Shown: positions 1 to 7,299 of the stretch, piece after piece
Layout: each line of letters starts with the position of its first letter
How positions within the stretch are numbered: position 1 is the first letter of the stretch
Source of the DNA: Candidatus Altimarinota bacterium
GTDB lineage: Bacteria; Patescibacteriota; Gracilibacteria; UBA4473
Length of the DNA: 64,000 nt
Assembly: GCA_023143095.1 (NCBI GenBank)
Contig: JAGLIF010000011.1
Location: forward strand, 1-64,000
Direction of reading: 5' to 3'
Position numbers and translations under genes: made by a program
The notes under the pieces: generated by a model
Told to the model about the DNA's origin: nothing
Databases searched by the model: none
Seen by the model: the letters and a program-made list of their open reading frames with translations, nothing else

Positions 1-1
1 G

Positions 2-505
2 GAAAAAGCAAAGTTGGAATATGAAGAGTTAAAAAAACTCTATGAAAATACGGGAAACAAGTTTGATAATTTAGTTAAAGACAGAAAAGAAGCAGGAGAG
101 ATGAAGGTGGAAGAAGGGTATTTTGAAGAGGTTGATGAAAATATTGCGAACATAGGTCTTGATGTTGAAAAAATGGATAGATCTTTTGAAAAAATAAATG
201 AAAAACGAAAGAAAATACAGGAAGGAGAAGCTGCTTTAGAGAAGGAGGAAGCTTCTTTGGATGAGTTGTTGCAGGGTTTGGAGTCAGGAGAGTTGGGAGA
301 AAAAGAGTTGGAAATGTTTTTAGAAGAGGTTGATAAGGAAACTAAGGCGGAGAGAAAAGCCGCCATAAAAAAAGGAAAAGAACTTGATGTAGAAATAGAT
401 AGGCTTAATAAAGAATGGATGGAAGGAATCATGAGGTTAGGGCATGATATTGAGAATGCAGTTAAGAAGAGTAATAAACCACCTAATGAGATAAATGGGA
501 GATAA
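2..505 (+). CDS. C-terminal part of a coiled-coil protein (5' end outside window)
   Basis: The reading frame is open to the left edge of the window, so this is the C-terminal part of a longer protein; the first in-frame start-like codon is only a TTG at 14. The visible roughly 168 residues are almost entirely Glu, Lys, Leu and Asp with heptad-like spacing, which predicts a long alpha-helical coiled coil. There is no signal peptide or membrane segment in the visible part. The stop codon TAA (503-505) is the first three bases of a dispersed TAAGGAAAC repeat. I do not recognise the family. It may form a unit with the equally charged hypothetical gene at 614, but a promoter lies between them. Confidence 0.7.
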   Translation, partial: EKAKLEYEELKKLYENTGNKFDNLVKDRKEAGEMKVEEGYFEEVDENIANIGLDVEKMDRSFEKINEKRKKIQEGEAALEKEEASLDELLQGLESGELGEKELEMFLEEVDKETKAERKAAIKKGKELDVEIDRLNKEWMEGIMRLGHDIENAVKKSNKPPNEINGR

Positions 506-534
506 GGAAACACTGATAAATAAACTTGCAACAA
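503..534 (+). repeat. TAAGGAAAC...CTGAT dispersed repeat, copy 1
   Basis: The sequence reads TAAGGAAACACTGATAAA followed by TAAACTTG. Similar copies, in both orientations, occur near 4151, 5789, 6158, 6657, 6812, 10981, 11112, 16311 and 53592. This copy overlaps and supplies the TAA stop of the coiled-coil gene. Confidence 0.7.
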
Positions 535-562
535 AAAAATTAAGATTTACCTTGAAACGAGT

Positions 563-591
563 TTGTAGAATTTTGTTAATTATGGTATAAT
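563..591 (+). promoter_or_regulatory. Predicted sigma70-type promoter with extended -10
   Basis: A TTGTAG -35 box (563-568) is followed by a 17-base spacer and a perfect TATAAT (586-591). TGG directly before the -10 box gives an extended -10. Transcription would start near 598, about 16 bases before the ATG at 614. Confidence 0.6.
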
Positions 592-613
592 AGCTAGATT
601 TTTTAAAGGAAAG

Positions 614-2341
614 ATGGAAGAAGGAATTAGCGATAAAAGTCCCTCTGGATTTGAAAGTAGAGAAGCGGAGAAGTCAGCCTCTCGAGAAAAAATGGCACCA
701 TCGCCAGAGGCGGTGCAAGTATACATAAAGGCTGTGCGAGGATTGGGGGTGGAAATAAATTCACTTTCGCCTCAAAAAGTTTTTGAACTTTGTACGCATT
801 CCAAAATAGCTCCATTGCTTGAATCCTTTTCTGCTTTATCGACTCCGGAAGAACAGCAGGCTTTTTTGGTGCAAAATCCAATATTGGGAAAAGTAGCGAA
901 TAATATAAAAAAATTACTGGAAGCAGAAGCAAAACAAAAAGAATTGATGAAAAAGAATCCGGAACAACGGTTTGCTGAGATGGAGGAATTTGTGATGTCT
1001 GATCCAGAACTTTCAGTATTAGCGGGGGAAAATTTGGAATATGCAGAATTGTTGGCGCAAACATTGGTTGTATTGGAGCAACAGTTTTCCAGAGCAGAGA
1101 AAAGATCAGTGAACATGTTGTCATTGCTTTCAAACGGTGTTTTTCGATCTGAAATTGTGGGGCGTTTGAAAAAGAAAGTGAAGGACAAACAAGCTAGTGA
1201 AAAAGTGGAACAAGGAGGTGAGCAAGTGGAACAAGTAGATGAAAGAGAAGAACAAGAGTTGCATGAAACAAAACAGGAAGTGCATGAAACAAAACAGGAG
1301 AATAAAACATTTGGTGCTAAGGCAAAAATAGAGGAATACACAAATCAACCAGATTTTCAGTCATTTTCACTTCAAGACAAATTTAAAGTGTATGAAGAAA
1401 CTATGGCTAATTTTTATTCAAAAGGAGAAGAAAATTTAAAAGAAAAAGAGGCAGTGGCATTTGCAAAATTTGAAAAACTCTTTTCAATCATCGAAGGAGA
1501 AAACATCAAATCCGAGGAAAAGGAAGCTATCACGAAGATTATCAATTCTGGGATTGATTTTTCGGATTTGGCAAGAAGTTTTGGTGGAGATGGAAAAGAC
1601 AATGAAGGGATTTTTGATAAGGTAATGGATTCGGATGATGTTTCAGCGGAAACGAAAAAACTCATTCGAAAAGAGTTTGATATTCAGACTGGTTCTGATC
1701 TCCAAGAAGCTTTGAAGTCAGGGCAGTTTGATGGAGAAGGGAATGCTTATAAATTTCGAGAAAATATTTCTGCGTATCAGGATAGTAATGGAGAAACTGT
1801 GATGGAGATAAACCTGCCTGGCAGAAATATTGCACCAGTGCGGATAGAAGGAAATGAGATGTGGGGAGAAAAATTGGCTGAAAGAGTGAACTATCTCATG
1901 GTGTTGCAAGTTATGGAACGCATGGGGATGACTGACTTTTTGGGTCAAGGGATAGGAAAAATGGATGGAGCTTCTCAGATTGATTTTCATGATGAGAGCC
2001 ATCTCAATAAATCACAAAGAATCCAGAATACGCTTTTGGGAGGTGTCCGGGAAGAAGGAGAACTTTTGACGAATTCCGAAATCAAACAGATGAAGCATTC
2101 GTTGCAGTGGTTTCGAAAAAAAGGGGATTGGGCGGAAGACGATTATGATCGGACAGCATCTCGAGATGATTTGAAAGAATTGGGAATTTATAACGAAGGA
2201 AATCAGCTTGATGCAAAGGGTTGGGAGCGATTTGAGCGAGCAGGGGATTATATTCAGAGAAATTATGGAACTGGTGCACCAGATTTTGATTCCTTGAAAT
2301 TATATCTTGATGTAGCAGATGATTTGGATTCTAGCTTTTAG
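614..2341 (+). CDS. Hypothetical charged protein, 575 aa
   Basis: I do not recognise this family. The protein is soluble by appearance, with no signal peptide or membrane segment. An N-terminal helical part (about residues 30-190) is followed by a Glu/Lys/Gln-rich linker (about 195-235) containing a short tandem HETKQE repeat, then a more globular C-terminal half ending in an acidic tail. The ATG is chosen because it follows an AAAGGAAAG stretch, one of the few convincing Shine-Dalgarno-like sequences in the window, and because a good promoter lies 23-51 bases upstream. The neighbouring gene on the left is also a charged helical protein. It is probably a lineage-specific protein; function unknown. 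Confidence 0.75.
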   Translation: MEEGISDKSPSGFESREAEKSASREKMAPSPEAVQVYIKAVRGLGVEINSLSPQKVFELCTHSKIAPLLESFSALSTPEEQQAFLVQNPILGKVANNIKKLLEAEAKQKELMKKNPEQRFAEMEEFVMSDPELSVLAGENLEYAELLAQTLVVLEQQFSRAEKRSVNMLSLLSNGVFRSEIVGRLKKKVKDKQASEKVEQGGEQVEQVDEREEQELHETKQEVHETKQENKTFGAKAKIEEYTNQPDFQSFSLQDKFKVYEETMANFYSKGEENLKEKEAVAFAKFEKLFSIIEGENIKSEEKEAITKIINSGIDFSDLARSFGGDGKDNEGIFDKVMDSDDVSAETKKLIRKEFDIQTGSDLQEALKSGQFDGEGNAYKFRENISAYQDSNGETVMEINLPGRNIAPVRIEGNEMWGEKLAERVNYLMVLQVMERMGMTDFLGQGIGKMDGASQIDFHDESHLNKSQRIQNTLLGGVREEGELLTNSEIKQMKHSLQWFRKKGDWAEDDYDRTASRDDLKELGIYNEGNQLDAKGWERFERAGDYIQRNYGTGAPDFDSLKLYLDVADDLDSSF

Positions 2342-2407
2342 GTTAAAAAAAATTCGCCAAATTTTTTGTTTCTCTTAAAATTTAAGTGATTTTTTTATTT
2401 CACAAAA

Positions 2408-3310
2408 ATGGATTTAGGAGCATATGTTTGGCGAAATGGTAAGTTTGTAAAATCAGAAGATGCTCATATTTCTTTGGTCAATCATGCTTTGCATTATGGA
2501 AGCGGAGTGTTTGAAGGGGTGCGGTCATATCAAACTGTTGATGGCGGCAGTGCCATTTTTCGACTGAAAGATCATTATGAAAGGCTTTTTTATTCAGCTA
2601 GTATTCTTGAATTAGAAATTCCTTACACGATAGAGGAGCTTATGGAAGTGACTATGGAGCTTTTGAGAAAAAATAATCTTTCAGCGGGATATATTCGTCC
2701 AGTGGCGATGTTTGGAGAAAATAAAATGGGGCTTAATCCCAAGGGAGCTGTTCTGGAAGTATTTATTGCGGTTTGGCCTTGGGGAAAATATCTTTCGGAT
2801 AAACCTATAAGAGTGGGGATCTCGCCTTGGATTAGGATTCATCCAAAGTCTTTGCAGTGTGATGCCAAGGTAACCGGACACTATGTGAACTCTATACTTT
2901 CAAATTTGTGGGCGGTTCGAAATAATTATAAAGAAGCTTTGATTTTAGATTTTGAAGGGAATGTTGCAGAAGGACCTGGTGAAAATCTGTTTATTATAAA
3001 AGATGGAAAACTTTTGACTCCAAAACCTGGAAGTATTCTTCCTGGGATTACGCGAAATAGTATTATGCAAATAGCAAAAAAAGAATTGGGTATTGAAACA
3101 ATAGAAAAAACTATCACGAAAGAAGAGGTTTTTGCAGCGGATGAAGTGTTTTTTACCGGAACGGCGGCAGAAGTGACGATTATCGAGTCGGTAGATGGTA
3201 AAAAGATTGGAGATCAAAAAAATGAAGTTTCGGAAAAACTAAAGACCATTTATGATGAAGTTGTAAGAGGAGGGAAAGATCAATACAAAGATTGGTTGAG
3301 TTATCTTTAA
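2408..3310 (+). CDS. ilvE: Branched-chain amino acid aminotransferase
   Basis: This is a PLP-dependent fold-type IV aminotransferase that moves the amino group between glutamate and the 2-oxo acids of leucine, isoleucine and valine. The length (300 aa) is typical of IlvE. Landmarks are HYGSGVFEGVR (about 29-39), the PLP-binding Lys154 in CDAKVTGHYVNS, the GNVAEGPGENLF motif (about 184-195) and the phosphate-binding TGTAAEVT (about 250-257). The start has no Shine-Dalgarno; the ATG follows CACAAAA. The gene stands alone: ilvB and ilvN lie 4 kb away and ilvC and ilvD are not in the window. D-amino acid or ADC-lyase relatives share the fold, but the motifs favour IlvE. Confidence 0.95.
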   Translation: MDLGAYVWRNGKFVKSEDAHISLVNHALHYGSGVFEGVRSYQTVDGGSAIFRLKDHYERLFYSASILELEIPYTIEELMEVTMELLRKNNLSAGYIRPVAMFGENKMGLNPKGAVLEVFIAVWPWGKYLSDKPIRVGISPWIRIHPKSLQCDAKVTGHYVNSILSNLWAVRNNYKEALILDFEGNVAEGPGENLFIIKDGKLLTPKPGSILPGITRNSIMQIAKKELGIETIEKTITKEEVFAADEVFFTGTAAEVTIIESVDGKKIGDQKNEVSEKLKTIYDEVVRGGKDQYKDWLSYL

Positions 3311-3311
3311 A

Positions 3312-3614
3312 TCATCTGCTTTTTCGAACGATGCAGATTTCTCGAATTTTTTGTGGGAAGTCAACAGTTTCAAATTTTTCCAATAATTCGTGTGTGCGCA
3401 TGAAAAGTTCGGAGCTGGCTGCCGAGTTTTTGGCTGAAACAGTGAGTTTGCCGTGTTCAAATTTTTGAGGTTCCCAAAATTCTACAAAGTTAGGACAGTG
3501 TTCTTTAAAAATCTTTTGTACTTTTACCAAGCAGATTCCAGAGGCTACTTGGTGGTGCAAGTTATATTTTTTTGCTGCAATGAAGAGGAATGCACTCGCT
3601 TTTTCAAAAGTCAT
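3312..3614 (-). CDS. dciA: DUF721/DciA-type protein, probable DnaB-loading factor
   Basis: The central part carries the DUF721 signature: a KLTVSAKNSAASSEL stretch followed by a helix ending LLEKFE, matching the KH-like core of DciA. DciA proteins help place the replicative helicase DnaB in bacteria that lack DnaC or DnaI, and a dnaB gene is present at 11937. I choose the ATG at 3614 (MTFEKASAFLF, 100 aa); an upstream TTG at 3671 would overlap the divergent ATG at 3662 and adds a weakly conserved-looking Lys/Arg-rich extension. The gene is convergent with ilvE, with one base between the stops. The helicase-loading role is family knowledge, not visible here. Confidence 0.75.
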   Translation of the reverse strand: MTFEKASAFLFIAAKKYNLHHQVASGICLVKVQKIFKEHCPNFVEFWEPQKFEHGKLTVSAKNSAASSELFMRTHELLEKFETVDFPQKIREICIVRKSR

Positions 3615-3721
3615 ATTAAAATATGGTTGTTTTCTACTTCTATTTTTAATACACTTTGGATATGAATTCAAATGAAAATACAGTTGAAGAGTTAATTGTT
3701 ATACAAAAGCAAAATTAGGAG

Positions 3722-3985
3722 TTGCTAAAAATCATTGCTGAAAATCAAACTTTGCTTTTGGGAGTTGAACAGAATCGATTAAAAGAAGAAAAACGAAAAT
3801 TTTGGTTGAAAGTGGGTGGATTTGTTTTTTGGATTATCATGATTTGGATTTCTTTTGTGTTTACACAGACTTTGATGGGGGATTTAATGGGAAGTGGTTC
3901 GGGAGATGGATTCAATATTAGTAATTTATTGCAAGGGGGACTTGATCCAGAAATGCAGGAGGAGCTGAATCGGTATTTGCAGTAG
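3722..3985 (+). CDS. Small single-span membrane protein, possibly interrupted by an amber codon
   Basis: The protein is 87 aa from a TTG start: a charged N-terminal helix, one membrane segment (about residues 31-52, rich in F, W, I and V), then a short Gly-Ser and acidic tail. The same frame continues upstream to an ATG at 3662, whose first 18 codons end at TAG (3716-3718) and continue seamlessly in character into this ORF. The natural gene may therefore be 3662-3985 with an in-frame amber codon. If the TAG is real, translation must restart at the TTG or the gene is a recent pseudogene. I do not recognise the family. A repeat cluster follows. Confidence 0.55.
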   Translation: MLKIIAENQTLLLGVEQNRLKEEKRKFWLKVGGFVFWIIMIWISFVFTQTLMGDLMGSGSGDGFNISNLLQGGLDPEMQEELNRYLQ

Positions 3986-4033
3986 TGGGAGATAGGGGGA
4001 AAATTAAGCATTAAAATGTAGCTTTTGTGGAAT

Positions 4034-4183
4034 GGGTTCCTGCCTTCGCAGGAATGAGGAAAGACACCCCGTCTTCGTGGGCAGGAAATCCCGTTTCAAG
4101 AACGGGAAGACAATCTTTTGTGCTGGAAGACAATTTTTTTGTATGAGAAGACAACAAGTTTATTTATCAGTGTTTTTCCAATA
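4034..4183. repeat. Composite intergenic repeat cluster
   Basis: The 299-base gap between 3985 and 4285 is mostly repeat. A TTCCTGCCTTCGCAGGAA palindrome (4037-4054) and a TCCCGTTTCAAGAACGGGA palindrome (4090-4108) are followed by repeated GAAGACAA motifs and an inverted copy of the TAAGGAAAC...CTGAT repeat (4151-4179). Related palindromes occur at 6730-6783, 32398-32480, 36259-36278, 41580-41602 and 50181-50213. Confidence 0.75.
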
Positions 4184-4198
4184 TTGGGTTCAAAATCT

Positions 4199-4227
4199 TT
4201 GACATTTTACAAAAAGCATGATAAAAT
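4199..4227 (+). promoter_or_regulatory. Predicted sigma70-type promoter for the DHH-like gene
   Basis: A perfect TTGACA (4199-4204), a 17-base spacer and TAAAAT (4222-4227). The start site would be near 4234, giving a leader of about 50 bases that contains a tandem duplication. Confidence 0.7.
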
Positions 4228-4235
4228 CATACTTA

Positions 4236-4273
4236 ATATGAATCTAAATTAAAGATATGAATCTAAATTAAAG
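4236..4273 (+). repeat. 19-bp tandem duplication in the leader
   Basis: The unit ATATGAATCTAAATTAAAG occurs twice in direct succession (4236-4254 and 4255-4273), just downstream of the promoter and 11 bases before the ATG at 4285. It looks like a recent slippage duplication. Confidence 0.85.
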
Positions 4274-4284
4274 AAAGCTAAAGA

Positions 4285-5727
4285 ATGGAAATTTCACCAA
4301 AAGATCAAGCGGCTGCCTTTATAAGAAGGGCCAATAAAATACTCTGCGTAACACAAGAAAAGACTCAAGGAGATGGGATTTGTTCGCTTTTAGCGGCTCA
4401 AATGTTTCTGACACGGCTTGGAAAAGAAGTTTTTACGATTGTTCCTCATGGAATTGAGAAGCCTTTTAAGTTTTTGCCAGGAAGTGATAATACACAAACA
4501 GATTTGGGTGATAATGGGGATTTTGTAATATCTATTTCGACGAAAAGTACCGAAGTTGAGCGTGTGAAATACACTATAGAAGATGAATCAGTGGATATTT
4601 TGGTGACGCCTAAGACTGGGCATTTTTCTTCTTCGGATGTAAATTTTCGTCAAAGTGCAGGGAATTTTGATCTTGTTTTAGTTTTTGATAGTCCCAATCT
4701 TGAAAGTTTAGGATTTCTTTTTGAAAATCACGTTGAAATCTTTTCTACTGTACCAATCATCAATGTTTCAGCTAATCCAGCGAATGAGTACTTTGGGAAA
4801 ATTAACATTGTAGAACCGCAAAAATCAAGTACTTCGGAAATCTTATTTGATTTTATTCGTGAAAACGATTCGTTTGCCTCTCTTTTGGATGAAAAATTAG
4901 CTACTATCCTCTTATCTGGAATCATTGAAAGTACAGGAAGTTTTTTGGAAAATTCAACTACGGCTCATTCGCTTGAAGCAGCTTCTCGACTACAAAATTT
5001 AGGAGCTAATCAATCTGATATAATTGAAAATATTTTTAAGAAAAAAAGTCTCAAGACGCTGAAAAGTTGGGGACGAGTATTGGGAAATTTGCAAGTTGAT
5101 CCAGTGCATAAAATAACATGGTCAAATGTTTCTAAAGCGGATTTTGAAATTTCAGAATCAGTGCCTGAAGATATTGAAAACATTTCTGGAAATTTATTGC
5201 GATTTGTCCAAAATATTGATTTAGCAGTCCTCTTGATTGAATATCCAGAAAGAACGGTTATTCAGATGCGTTCAGCGAATTTAGGACTTAATTTTGCTGA
5301 GCTTCGGGCGATTTTTGGAGGAGAAATAGTTAAAAATGGTTTAAATATTGAAGTACCGAAAAAAAATGTGGCAGAGATTGAAGGGGATTTTTTGCGATTG
5401 TTATTGAAATTTCAAAAAAAACGATTGGGTATTTCAGAAGACATTGGACTTCAGAAGGTAGAATTGATGCCCAAAGAGGAAGTTTCACCCAAGCAAACAA
5501 ATTTTGCACAAGTTTCTGAGGATTTTTCGAAAAGCGTAAAGCCTACGCCGCCTTCTCAGATTCCTTTTATTGCACCTTTTCAGCCACATGAGTCTGTAGA
5601 GAAAGTTGAAAAGGAAAAGAATGAAAATATTCCACCAGGAACTAGATCTGCGGAAGTAATGATAGATCCAAATAATTCTGAGATTCCAGATTGGTTAAAG
5701 AAAAATCTTCCAAAAATGGGGGAATAG
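4285..5727 (+). CDS. Degenerate DHH/DHHA1 phosphoesterase-like protein
   Basis: The layout follows NrnA-type DHH phosphoesterases, which cut short nucleotides or cyclic dinucleotides using Mn ions. Motif I is recognisable near residues 23-34 but its His and first Asp are both Gln (Q24, Q28), leaving only D30. The region around N160-P165 aligns with the DHH motif, but DHH is replaced by SAN. The following SSTSEILFDFI and the later GIIESTGSF and LGA segments are well conserved. The C-terminal third has DHHA1 character, then a low-complexity Pro/Lys/Glu tail. The metal-binding site appears lost, so I infer a pseudoenzyme, possibly a nucleotide-binding or scaffolding protein. It has its own strong promoter. 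Confidence 0.75.
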   Translation: MEISPKDQAAAFIRRANKILCVTQEKTQGDGICSLLAAQMFLTRLGKEVFTIVPHGIEKPFKFLPGSDNTQTDLGDNGDFVISISTKSTEVERVKYTIEDESVDILVTPKTGHFSSSDVNFRQSAGNFDLVLVFDSPNLESLGFLFENHVEIFSTVPIINVSANPANEYFGKINIVEPQKSSTSEILFDFIRENDSFASLLDEKLATILLSGIIESTGSFLENSTTAHSLEAASRLQNLGANQSDIIENIFKKKSLKTLKSWGRVLGNLQVDPVHKITWSNVSKADFEISESVPEDIENISGNLLRFVQNIDLAVLLIEYPERTVIQMRSANLGLNFAELRAIFGGEIVKNGLNIEVPKKNVAEIEGDFLRLLLKFQKKRLGISEDIGLQKVELMPKEEVSPKQTNFAQVSEDFSKSVKPTPPSQIPFIAPFQPHESVEKVEKEKNENIPPGTRSAEVMIDPNNSEIPDWLKKNLPKMGE

Positions 5728-5740
5728 AATGGAGTGCTGT

Positions 5741-5769
5741 TTGTATTTTCCTCTATTTTATAGTATAAT
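5741..5769 (+). promoter_or_regulatory. Predicted sigma70-type promoter
   Basis: TTGTAT (5741-5746), a 17-base spacer and a perfect TATAAT (5764-5769). It would transcribe the small genes at 5848 and 6184 from about 5776. Confidence 0.65.
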
Positions 5770-5788
5770 TGTGAGATTGGAGTAATGA

Positions 5789-5818
5789 AGAAAACATTGA
5801 TAAAAAATAAAAATGGTA
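5789..5818 (+). repeat. Repeat copy upstream of a leader ORF
   Basis: AGAAAACATTGATAAAAAA followed by TAAAAATGGTA closely matches the sequence at 6158-6189. In both places the copy ends with ATGGTA, an ATG that can start translation. Confidence 0.55.
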
Positions 5819-5851
5819 AAACTACAGATTAATTTCGTACAAAAAAAATGA
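5813..5851 (+). CDS. Possible 12-aa leader peptide
   Basis: An ATG provided by the repeat copy opens a 12-codon frame (MVKLQINFVQKK) whose TGA stop overlaps the ATG of the next gene in an ATGA junction. This geometry is typical of translational coupling. It may be chance, as the ORF is very short. Confidence 0.3.
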   Translation: MVKLQINFVQKK

Positions 5852-6159
5852 ATTCTTTAGATCCCATATACTTGCTCAAACTTTTGGATGCTTCTGAAAT
5901 TTTTTCTGTTGATAAAAAAGAAAGGATAAAAAAAGTATTTCCACAGTTGAGTGTGGTGGCATTGGCAGAGCTTTTGGAGATACTTGAAAAAGAGTTTAAA
6001 GCGAAGAATAAAATGCTCAAAACGGTTCTTGAAGCGAAAAAGATTTTTGCGCGGAAAAAATTAAAAGCGATGTATAATTTTGCAGAGAAAAAGATTACAC
6101 AAGACGAAGAAATAGAACTAGCATTGCTTGATAAAGAATTAGCTTCTTTAGAAACTTGA
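5848..6159 (+). CDS. Hypothetical small helical protein, 103 aa
   Basis: Not recognised. It is a soluble, Lys/Glu/Leu-rich, all-helical protein with no signal peptide or membrane span. It starts at an ATG after a run of eight A residues, lies about 70 bases downstream of a clear promoter and shares an ATGA junction with a 12-aa leader ORF. Its TGA stop lies at the start of a dispersed repeat copy, and the next gene begins 24 bases later, so the two are probably one transcript. Confidence 0.7.
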   Translation: MNSLDPIYLLKLLDASEIFSVDKKERIKKVFPQLSVVALAELLEILEKEFKAKNKMLKTVLEAKKIFARKKLKAMYNFAEKKITQDEEIELALLDKELASLET

Positions 6160-6189
6160 GGAAACGACTGATAAAAAACAAAAATGGTA
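6158..6189 (+). repeat. Dispersed repeat copy supplying a stop/start junction
   Basis: GAGGAAACGACTGATAAAAA followed by ACAAAAATGGTA. The copy runs from the stop codon of the 5848 gene to the ATG of the 6184 gene, so it forms the whole intergenic junction. Confidence 0.6.
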
Positions 6190-6660
6190 CATCATCCAGA
6201 TGGTCACGAAATTGAAATTTCTTCTAAAAAGGAGGGAGTAGAGAATTCTGATTTGGTGTATAAAAATGAATCTTTAACTAAGGATTCAAGTTATGCAGAC
6301 GATGCTTTAGAGCAAAGTATAAGAGGCTTTAATGAAAATCATAATTATCCAGAGGCGAAAAATAGTGACGCAGTTGAGGAAGCAAAAGAAGAATTAGGGC
6401 GTGCTGAGAAATATGCAAAAGATGAATTTGGAGAAAAATTGAATAATAAAAATGATGGTGTTTTAGTGAGCATGGTTGATTGGGTTGATAAAAATATAGA
6501 GCCTACTATAGAGACTAGAACAGCTTTGCAAGCAGAGTTGCCAGATGCTGAAGGTGATTTAATAACACCAGAGAATAGACTTTCTTCTATGAACGGTGAG
6601 ACAGTACCTGATGGGAAGGTGAGTGAGGGTAACAATACGACGCAGAGCTGGAAAACTTAA
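6184..6660 (+). CDS. Hypothetical acidic protein, 158 aa
   Basis: Not recognised. It is hydrophilic, Glu/Asp/Asn-rich and probably largely disordered, with no signal peptide, membrane segment or Cys residues. Both ends are formed by dispersed repeats: the ATG lies at the end of one copy and the TAA stop lies inside the terminal inverted repeat of the element at 6657-6840. It probably shares the transcript of the 103-aa gene upstream. Its low-complexity character makes it a weak gene call, but the frame is clean and unopposed by a better one. Confidence 0.55.
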   Translation: MVHHPDGHEIEISSKKEGVENSDLVYKNESLTKDSSYADDALEQSIRGFNENHNYPEAKNSDAVEEAKEELGRAEKYAKDEFGEKLNNKNDGVLVSMVDWVDKNIEPTIETRTALQAELPDAEGDLITPENRLSSMNGETVPDGKVSEGNNTTQSWKT

Positions 6661-6840
6661 GGAAATACTGATTTCCTCTTCGCACTTTTTCCCGTTTTCA
6701 TCTTCACGCAGATGGGGGATTTAGGTGGAGGTTCCTGCCTTCGCAGGAATGAGGAAAGACACCCTGCCTTCGCAGGAATGAGGTAGAAAAAAAGAGTTCA
6801 AACTTGAATATAATAAGTTTATTTATCAGACCTTCCTTAA
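6657..6840. mobile_element. MITE-like element with TTAAGGAA inverted ends
   Basis: The left end TTAAGGAA-(3)-CTGAT (6657-6672) and right end ATCAG-(3)-TTCCTTAA (6825-6840) are symmetric inverted repeats. Between them are two CCTGCCTTCGCAGG palindromes (6730-6783) and no ORF. The ends carry the TAA stop codons of both flanking convergent genes, the 158-aa gene and the HIT gene. The 184-base length, lack of coding capacity and related copies elsewhere fit a non-autonomous transposable element. No transposase is visible in the window. Confidence 0.55.
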
Positions 6841-7184
6841 AGATCACATTCAAAATCAGGACTTAGTAAATGCAAGTGGACACGGGGAATAACTTGTCCG
6901 CCAGATTCATCGACATTCATGTGAAGTTTGTAACCATTTATCCCTTCCATTTCAGCTACTTGTTTTGCAACAAAGAAAAGTTCTCCAAATAGTGATAAAT
7001 TATCATTATGTACATCTTTGGCGGTTTTAAGAGCTTGTTTTGGAACAATTAGGATATGTACATTGGCTTTGGGGTTAATATCACGAAAGGCAATCATAGT
7101 TTCTGTTTCAAATACAATGTCTGCTGGTATTTCGCGATTAATAATTTGATTGAAAATGTCGATTGATAAAAAACTCATTATCAT
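6837..7184 (-). CDS. HIT-family nucleotide hydrolase/transferase
   Basis: HIT proteins act on nucleoside phosphoramidates and similar bonds through a His triad. The 115 aa length, IINREIPADIVFE near the start, the AFRDINPKANVHILIVPK stretch and the C-terminal GGQVIPRVHLHLLS match the Hint branch. The triad H-x-H-x-H-x-x reads R-V-H-L-H-L-L: the first His is Arg, while the middle nucleophilic His and the last are kept. The start could be the first or third codon. The TAA stop lies in the right terminal repeat of the element at 6657-6840. The gene is divergent from ilvB. Confidence 0.9.
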   Translation of the reverse strand: MIMSFLSIDIFNQIINREIPADIVFETETMIAFRDINPKANVHILIVPKQALKTAKDVHNDNLSLFGELFFVAKQVAEMEGINGYKLHMNVDESGGQVIPRVHLHLLSPDFECDL

Positions 7185-7248
7185 AAGTCTCTCTATTTTT
7201 TATTGGATTTGCAAATAATTTATTGATAATTTTTTCATAAATCTTTTT

Positions 7249-7283
7249 ACAAAATTTTGTTTGCTTGTAAAATTTTGTTAACA
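7249..7283. promoter_or_regulatory. Paired AAAATTTT palindromes upstream of ilvB
   Basis: A perfect ACAAAATTTTGT palindrome (7249-7260) and a second AAAATTTT block (7269-7276) are centred 18 bases apart in the divergent promoter region between the HIT gene and ilvB. They could be a repressor site, but such AT palindromes are common in this composition. Confidence 0.25.
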
Positions 7284-7299
7284 TTAACGGTTTAAAAAA

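Noticed and set aside
40-534. 164-aa minus-strand frame rich in Ser and Phe
   Set aside because: It is the shadow of the charged coiled-coil gene on the plus strand.
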